Below, one piece after another: positions 57,038 to 64,000 of a stretch of DNA of 64,000 nucleotides. Origin of the DNA: Stenocarpella maydis (lineage: Eukaryota > Ascomycota > Sordariomycetes > Diaporthales > Diaporthaceae); NCBI GenBank assembly GCA_002270565.1, contig NQMI01000103.1, forward strand, positions 1-64,000, in the 5' to 3' direction. Positions within the stretch are counted from its first letter, which is position 1, and each line of letters opens with the position of its first letter. Below the pieces are notes generated by a model. It did no database searches. It was not told the DNA's origin and worked only from the letters and a program-made list of their open reading frames with translations. The position numbers and the translations under genes were made by a program.

Positions 57038-59150
57038 GGTTCAACCTTCCTGGACTGTATGCACGCGGTGTTGGGTGCCTCCGGAGCTCCGATGGTGATG
57101 ATGAAAGATGGAGGTTATCGCGAAGATGGATCTCCGATACTATGTTATCCCAGAGCCTATCTGCCCTCGTCCATGCGGATGTTAATCATATGGTATTTGC
57201 AAAATAGGAATGACCACATGCCTAGGTGGTAGACCAGCTAAGTTCTGCGGTGTAAGCCGCGGTTGAGTTCCTGGAGTCTGAACAGTCTCACTTGATTGGC
57301 CTGATATAGGGTCTGCTTACAAATACTCCGGGAGCCTGCATCTGAGGCTCGCGACTGACAGGCCAGGCAGGCCTACTTCCATATTGTAATGATTTCAGCA
57401 GGACGCATTAGTGCAATGCTTGTAGTCGGACCTGTGCTCGGCGCGGGTGGTGTCGTGGCCGTTTGTGTTGACTATGGCTGGGAGTTTTCTCGCGCAGGAG
57501 CTATTTTGAGCTAAGTTACGCCGACTACTTCCTTGGGGTTGAGGTCCGTGTGGGTGTATACGACGGAGGGCTGGATGAGGAACGCCTCGAATGAGGAATT
57601 CGGGCGCTCGACTCATCCTTGGTGAGGTGGACGAAGTGCACGACCGGCGGGATACATGACTCCTGACCGGAGGTGAGGGAACGGTGACACCGGGAGAGTG
57701 AAGGGGATGAGTTGAAGCTGTGATTGAGGGCCAGCAAGCTTGAAGAGGAACCGAGTACGAGTCCGACGACTACAGGGAGGACGAGATGGCCGGCGGGACG
57801 ACCCTTCGGAGGACAAAGCTGAGGCGATGTGACGCCGTATTTGGACGTATACCTATAATGCTAACAAATATGGCAAGGCACAGATCCGTCTGTATGCAGC
57901 AGCTCTGAGAGGACCCGCCCGATGCACGTATGGGAGATCGTCCTTGCATGTGATTTTGCGTGCGATTCATACATGGTTGCTTCAAGCCTCAAGTTTCAGG
58001 TTATTAGATGTGGATTGTCGGTGACGAACCCCGGGAGAAGAAGGCTATTCGGTTACAATAAGTGCCAGCTAGCGCTGGTTAGGCAGGTTGAGGACATGTG
58101 TATCCATTGACAGTGATAGTGTTGGGTTGATGTCTTGTTCTCCGTCTGATGGATTGTTTGTTTGTTTTTGGCCTGGTCATCTAATACTTTGGGGCCTCGG
58201 AAAAGGGGTCGGGCCAGGGGTGAGGCAGACAGGCAGGGGGGCCCCTACCTTTGAGGACATTGCGTAATGGGAGCTGTCCACCTCTGCAAGCATCTCAAAC
58301 GTTAAACCGCGTTGTACACTTTCTATTGGAAGGCTGGACCCACCAGGTCACACTTCGCCCAATTTGTCAACAAAAGCGACTTCAGGTGGAGAAGTATGAG
58401 TGACGCGGTACCTGGGTATCTACTTAGTACTGAGGGACAGCCAGCCCGAACCCCAACCCTGACTCTCTCCACACCGGCCTAGCTTGCAACGCGCAGCTCA
58501 GCTCGGACCTGCCGTTGACATTGGACTCGCTCGCTTCGGCTCGGTTGGACTGATTGATTGATTGATTGATGGATTGAATGATTTTGTTTGGTACCAACCA
58601 GCATTGCATTGGGCGCGCAAGCTTCGTCCAGCCAAGAAGAGAAATACCAGGCTGCAGATCCCTCTCCCATCCACTGCTCGCCCCCCTCTCGAGAAAAAAG
58701 CCTAAACACTGCGATATTTACAGTCAATCAATTCCCCCTCGCCGGCCGGGCAACCGACGACACTAAGAAATGACCCCAACGATAACATCTCCAGTACCTA
58801 CCCCAGCACGCCTCCCCGTCGAAGCCGGCCCCCCCTTGAATCGCGTCTCCTAGTTCCTGACGAGCTCACAGCAGACACACCAGCATAGCGCAACACCAAC
58901 CAGCAAACACATCACCAACCAGTAGCGGTACCACCAACAGCAACACCAACAGCATTCGTGCTTGGCACAGACTACCCACACCCACCACCAACATCACCGT
59001 TACAGCACCACGAGAGCCGCCACGCGCCGTACGTAGCACGTCCTCCTGCACTCCAAGCAGGGAACCACGAACTCTGCCGTGGCGGATGACCTGAGCCCCT
59101 CCCAATCTGGTTGCCAAGGGAGGCTGTCTCGGGCGCCCCATGCGCAGGCC
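57038..59150. other. Intergenic and long 5' leader of the ApsB/Mto1 gene
   Basis: 57038-58500 has no supported gene. 58440-59150 becomes C/A-rich with CAACACCA and ACCAACAGC words, as in long leaders of fungal housekeeping genes. Confidence 0.5.
58551..58570. repeat. (TGAT)5 tetranucleotide repeat
   Basis: Five perfect TGAT units in the upstream region of the ApsB/Mto1-like gene. Confidence 0.95.
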
Positions 59151-62100
59151 ATGATGGATGCTGTGGACAGGACAGACGCCGCCACAATGGGCGACTCCGA
59201 CAGCACCATCGACCTCGCCGCACGCAAGCCATTGCCCCAAACATCGTCCACCCCGACCCTCGAGGTAGAAGGTCTTGAACGACCACAAGACATCTCGCGA
59301 CCTTCGACCGCGTACCGAGTCCCTGGCACCCCTAGTCACCACGACCATGGACAAGATAGCAACCGCGACCACGGAGAGACCACGGGAGAACCGCGCCACA
59401 ATAACGAGCCGGCACCTACACGCCCAACATCGTCCGCGCTACGCACCGGCCTGAGAGCCGACGATATACCCAACCTCCGCCCCCCAAGTGGCTTGCGACG
59501 CGAGGGTGAATCGCAGTGCACCACGCAACAAGAACATGCTGGCACCGTAGACGGTCACAACATTGCCCACGGCCACAGCGCCGTGCCCGAATCAGACCAC
59601 AACGACTCGTACACGGCGCAGATGGTCCAGAGGCAGCTGCAGGACATCGAGTCCAGCTTTACCACCCCGATCTCTCCTCTCCCTACTTTGAATTCCCTCG
59701 GCCTGGACGACACCTTTGTCTTTGACTCACCCTCGAAGCCTCCCAAGCCAGCCGCTTCCGCCTCGGCTTCCTCCCAACCACCCGCCCCACAACCGGCGAC
59801 CGAAGACGAGCCATCCTTACCTCACATTCCTCACCCTGCCGAATCCGACAAAGCGAGCCCGGAGCCCAAGAGAGAACCAGCATCCGGCCAGCTTCACGTC
59901 CCAGAGGGCACTTCCGCCCTCGAAGCATTCTCATCCTCTCCAACCGGGGCAACCACTGCGCGCACCATTTCAAGAGCCATGTCCAGGATCAGCAATGGGA
60001 ACACCACGAGCGCGCGTACCGATGATAGCCAGCTTCTACCAGAAGAAGGCGACAGCATTGTACGACACGATTCTTCGATGGATGACTCTCTGCTACGGCC
60101 GGCTGATACCTCGAGAACATCGGGAGCATCAGTAATTTTGGGGGCCTCGTCGCAACGGCGCCCTGACATGGGCATACCGAAAATCAGCGTGGACGCCGGC
60201 AACACCCCCGGCCACGGACTGAAGGCCGGTAAACGTCCAAAATACCTGCGCAGCCGCATGGCGAGCCACCACTCCTCGTCATCATCCTTCAACGACGATA
60301 TCGACAGCGATGTGACGGCCGGCACAGTGGGGGGCCTCGGCGCTGACTATGCCCTGCAATCCGGCGGTGCCGTACCAGCATTAGGGACCTCGCGGAACAG
60401 CAGCATGAGCAACATTGTCACGCGGCAGATAAGCATGGGCAGCATGGCGTCTGACTTCAGGGAGGACTCAACAGGGCGCATTGGTGTCGAACCGCTCGAG
60501 CCTCTGGATGAATATGAAGTCATGTCGTCAGACAACCACAACGATGACAGGCTCAAGACACCAAAGGCCCCAAGGCAGCCCTTGACCGAGCCCACCGACA
60601 CGGCCATCGCCCGACATGTCAGGAACGTACAGGTCCCTGAGTCTCTGGCGAGGGAGTACAGGACCAAAAGTGGGTTTGTCACGCCCAGGAGAAAGCTGTC
60701 CGAGGTGAACCTTGGCGCGAGCGCGAGCACCACCCGCACAGGCAAGAACCTCACCCTCAAGGAGCAGAGCAGCACCATAGAACGGCTGTCCAAGGAGAAC
60801 TTTGACCTCAAGCTCAAGGTCATGTTCCTGAGCGACCGGCTCGACAAGCTTTCCGAAGAAGGTATTAAGGAGATGATCTCGGAGAACGTCGAGCTCAAGA
60901 CCAGCGTTGCTGTCATGCAGCGCGACAACAAGGTCCTCCGCCGCCGCGTCAAGGAGCTCGAGAAGAAGCTCAAGGACGAAGACGAGCGGCCCGACACCGC
61001 CAAGAGTGGTGGATCCTCAGGCCCGGTACCAGACGACTACGACGCTCGCGCCAACGAGGAGGAGCTCATCTACCTGCGCGAGCGTGTTGACGAGTTCGTC
61101 ACCGAGATCGAGCGGCTCAAGGAGGAGATCATGAATAAGGAGGCCGAAAAGAGGCGCATGGCCGAGATCGTCAAGAGCATGCAGTCTATGAATGAGAACC
61201 GGGTCGGAGACTCACTTGGCCACGATGAGGAGATGGACCTGTGGAAGGAACTCCACGAACAGGAAGAGGCACGGCGAATCCAGGCTGACGAGGACAACAA
61301 GAAGATGGGCGAGGAGAACCGCACACTGCGTGACGAGATCTTTCGTTTGAAGCAGGAACTGGCCAACAGCACCAACAATGTCGGAGGCAGGCCGTCATCA
61401 CACGCCTCGCACCCGTCCGGGATGAGCCACACTACTAATATCTACAACATCACCAAGAAGACCCGGCCCTCTTCGCCGTCAAGGCCGCAGACGCGCATGT
61501 CGGAAGCCGATACCATGAACGGGGCAATGAGTGTCAGCGTCTCCCTGGTCGAGGAGCTCCGTCGGGAAAGCGAGCAGCTGAGGCACGAAAATGCCGAGCT
61601 TAGGCGTGAGGTCGGCGCGCAGACGTCAATGCTCACGTCAAGAAACCGCGAGAAGGAGAGGCTCTATCAGGAGATTGAGGACCTCAAGATGGCTGCCCGG
61701 CGCGGTGGGCCGACGCCATCGACGGTCGACAGCCTCCTTGACAGGTCGGCATCCCGGGCTGGTGCACACGACCGGCCACAATCCCGCGGCAGCGGGATGA
61801 CGCGGACCGCGACGCTGGATGAGGACCCCGAACGTGAGGAGCTCGAGAACAAGCTGGCCGAGCTGCGGGATAAGCTCAACGAGGCCAAGATGCACAATCA
61901 GGACCTGCAGCAGGAGCTGAGTAATTATGTGCAGGAGTATGAGGCTGAACTCGAGGGCCGGAAGCAAGCCGAGACCGCGGCGCATCAGCTGCAGGAAGAG
62001 CTTGAGGCCACCCAGAACGACCTACTCATGTTGCAACAGGAGCGGGACGACCTTCTCCAGGAGAACTCCGGGCTGGACCATGAGTTCAACGCCTTGCGGG

Positions 62101-64000
62101 AGGAAGCACAGGACGAAATCGACCACCTGGAAGGCGAGGCCGAACAGCGAGAGCAAGAGATTGCACGACTCAACCAGGAACTGGCGGAGCGCAATGAGAA
62201 CCAAGAGGCTCTGCAGGAAGAGATGCGCAGGCTGAGTGAGGACATGATACGCTTCGAGGACACGCAGGAAACGCAGCTGCACCGCATCCAGGCGCTGGAG
62301 ACGGAGCTGGCGGAGGCAAACAAGGAGCTCGAGGACCTGGAGGCGAAGCTTCTCGAAGCCAACGACAAGGCGCAGAGGACCGGCATTCAGCTCGAATCAA
62401 CCCAAAGCGAGATCGCCTTCCTCCGTGAAGAACAGGAGGGCGACAAGCTGCGCATCGGTGACCTCGTCGGCCAGGTCGCAAACACCGAGCTTGCCCTGCG
62501 GGAGGAGAAGGAAAGAGTTAAGGAGCTCGAGAACCAACTCCAGTCGGAGCGTCACCAGCGCGAGATCGTGGCGAACCAGGAGAAGGAGGACGTGCAGCAG
62601 GTGGTCAACAACCTGAACAGAGAAATGTCCACGGCCAAGGACGAAGCCAGGAAGCTGCGCAAGAGCCTTTCTCGACAGGAGGCCGAGGCAGCGGAGTGGA
62701 AGGCGCGCCTGTTGGAGCTTGAGAACAATCTGAGGGAGGCTCTAGGCGATCTCAACGGCACGAGATCCAGCTTCCTCAGGGTGAGTCTCCTTTTTTTATT
62801 CCCCTTGTACTGCGTCCGCAAGGCCCACATGAGCCATCTGTTCTAACTGCACCCTTACAGGACATCACCAAGCTCCAGAATGATCTCGACAACACGTGCC
62901 GGGAGCTGGACGCCACCCGGGCCTCTCTCAACGAGAAGGATCACCTTATCAAGCAGCGCGACGAGCTCCTCGAGAGCCACGCGCTGGAATCGCGGCGACT
63001 TGGTGATACCCTCGCCAAGGAGCAGCAGGCTCACCGCAACACGAAACACCAGTTCGAGACGTACCAAAAGACACAGCAACACGTGCACGGCACAATGTCT
63101 TCTGCAGAGGTCCGCATCAAGGAGCTGGAAGCCGCCAAGAGCCAGGACAAGCAGCGGCTCATCAAGCTCGAGACGTCGCTCAAGGAACAGCTGAACGAGC
63201 GGAATAGTCTTCTCCTCGTCCTCTGGACGCGCCTCTCGAGTCTCTGCGGCACGGACTGGGCCCACGACAATAGCCTCATCAGCGGCCGCGCCCTCCCGTC
63301 TCTTGAGTCGGTCGCCACGATGCTGCCCGGCTTCAGCAAGAACCTCCTGGCGGCGGTCAGGACGATTGAGTCCATCGTGAGCAAGTTCCAAGACCGGGTG
63401 AAGTCTGTCGAGCGCGAGCTCTGGCGGGAATACCAACACCTCGAGGACAGCCTCGACAGGCGCATCAAGAAGCTGGATAAGATCGAGTCGATTGTGCGCA
63501 ACGGAGTGGCCACTGGGTCGATTGGCATCGCCGGGCAGATGAGCCAGGCGCTGCTCGAGGAGCAGAAACAACGCATGGCGAAGCTTGAGGATGCGTATCG
63601 CCAGCTCAAGGTGGAGAACGCGACGCTGCGCACGGCAAACGAGGTCCGACACGCCATGCTTGATCCCCGGGCAGAGAGGGGCTCCGACGACGACGGCAGC
63701 CCCAGCCCCAGCATCCCGACGGGGCCGACGGGGCGGGCCAGGTCGGGCGAGCGGGGTAGCAAGCGCAGTGAGGCCAGCCGGCAGGGCTCGCGGCACGTCA
63801 GCGGCGGCGCGCCAACGACATCGAGCGGGTCTTCGACGCACCGGGCAACGAGCCGAGCGTCCACCATGACCAGAGAGACCATAACGAGGGAAAGGTCGCA
63901 CCGCTCAGAGACTGAGGTCACGGGCGGGCAGGAGGTGATGAACGAGTACAGCCCACGGCACAGCAGCCTGAGCAACTACAACAGCAAGAGCAGCAGTTAC
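59151..64000 (+). CDS. apsB/mto1-like: ApsB/Mto1-family microtubule-organising protein, runs off window
   Basis: Exon 1 is 59151-62780 (1210 codons) and exon 2 starts at 62861 after a GTGAGT..TTCTAAC..TTACAG intron; at least 380 more codons remain open to the window edge, so the 3' end is missing. The first ATG is at 59151, with an alternative in good context at 59187. Residues 1 to about 525 are disordered and Ser/Pro-rich. Around residues 535-610 lies LSKENFDLKLKVMFLSDRL and neighbouring heptads, the centrosomin N-terminal motif 1 that binds the gamma-tubulin complex. A very long coiled coil follows. Near 63200-63490 a compact region (LLLVLWTRLSSLCGTDW, ESIVSKFQDRVKSVERELW) matches the C-terminal region that binds Mto2 in Mto1. 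Such proteins recruit gamma-tubulin to spindle pole bodies, septa and cytoplasmic sites, and so control nuclear positioning. Confidence 0.9.

Noticed and set aside
62855..63975. Two long minus-strand ORFs at the right end
   Set aside because: Antisense shadows of exon 2 of the ApsB/Mto1 gene, whose frame is continuous with exon 1 and has coiled-coil heptads.
1..64000. CRISPR arrays, prokaryotic operons or phage-like genes
   Set aside because: Spliceosomal introns and fungal gene families throughout; no regularly spaced repeat-spacer arrays are present.

Overview
The window looks like nuclear DNA of a filamentous ascomycete (Pezizomycotina, most likely a Sordariomycete). The evidence is short introns of about 45-110 nt with GT..AG ends and CTAAC/CTAAT branch sites, G/C-ending codons, and families typical of moulds: Pth11-like receptors with and without a CFEM domain, a Zn2Cys6 regulator, a Clr5/ankyrin protein, a Kre9-like wall protein and an ApsB/Mto1 homologue. 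Two very AT-rich islands (1 to about 2640, and the core of 25119-25975) and a decayed ORF whose stops are almost all TAA/TAG look like the product of repeat-induced point mutation (RIP).

Layout. 1-4330 is a RIP-damaged repeat island. 4.3-13 kb holds a sulfotransferase-fold protein, a fragment of a membrane protein and a clearly dead cytochrome P450. 13-25 kb holds a Kre9-like secreted protein, a small two-hydrophobic-segment protein with a probable GC-AG intron, an extended SDR/epimerase, a CFEM-Pth11 receptor with one frame break in a T8 run, and an F-box-like protein. A TA-flanked inverted-repeat element follows at 25119-25975, then a cytochrome b561 gene whose 5' exon I cannot find. About 6 kb (27.5-33.6 kb) has no recognisable gene. 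33.6-38 kb carries two convergent genes, a Pth11-like receptor and an unknown protein, both with long polyQ/polyN tracts. 38-53 kb is gene-poor and rich in broken genes (a Cys-motif ORF with two TGA codons, a Clr5/ankyrin gene, a 3' gene fragment) plus one good secreted cupin-like gene. 53-57 kb has a DHA-type MFS transporter facing a Zn2Cys6 regulator. The window ends inside a long coiled-coil gene of the ApsB/Mto1 family.

Working together. I see no complete biosynthetic cluster. The MFS transporter and the convergent Zn2Cys6 gene may be a small export/regulation pair. The two Pth11-like receptors, the wall protein and the secreted cupin-like protein fit a surface/environment-sensing accessory repertoire. 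The mix of RIP islands, a transposon and several broken genes marks most of the window as fast-evolving accessory sequence, with the ApsB/Mto1 gene as the clearest core gene.

All exon boundaries are read by eye from splice consensus and reading frame. No database search was run, and family names rest on motifs I recognise.
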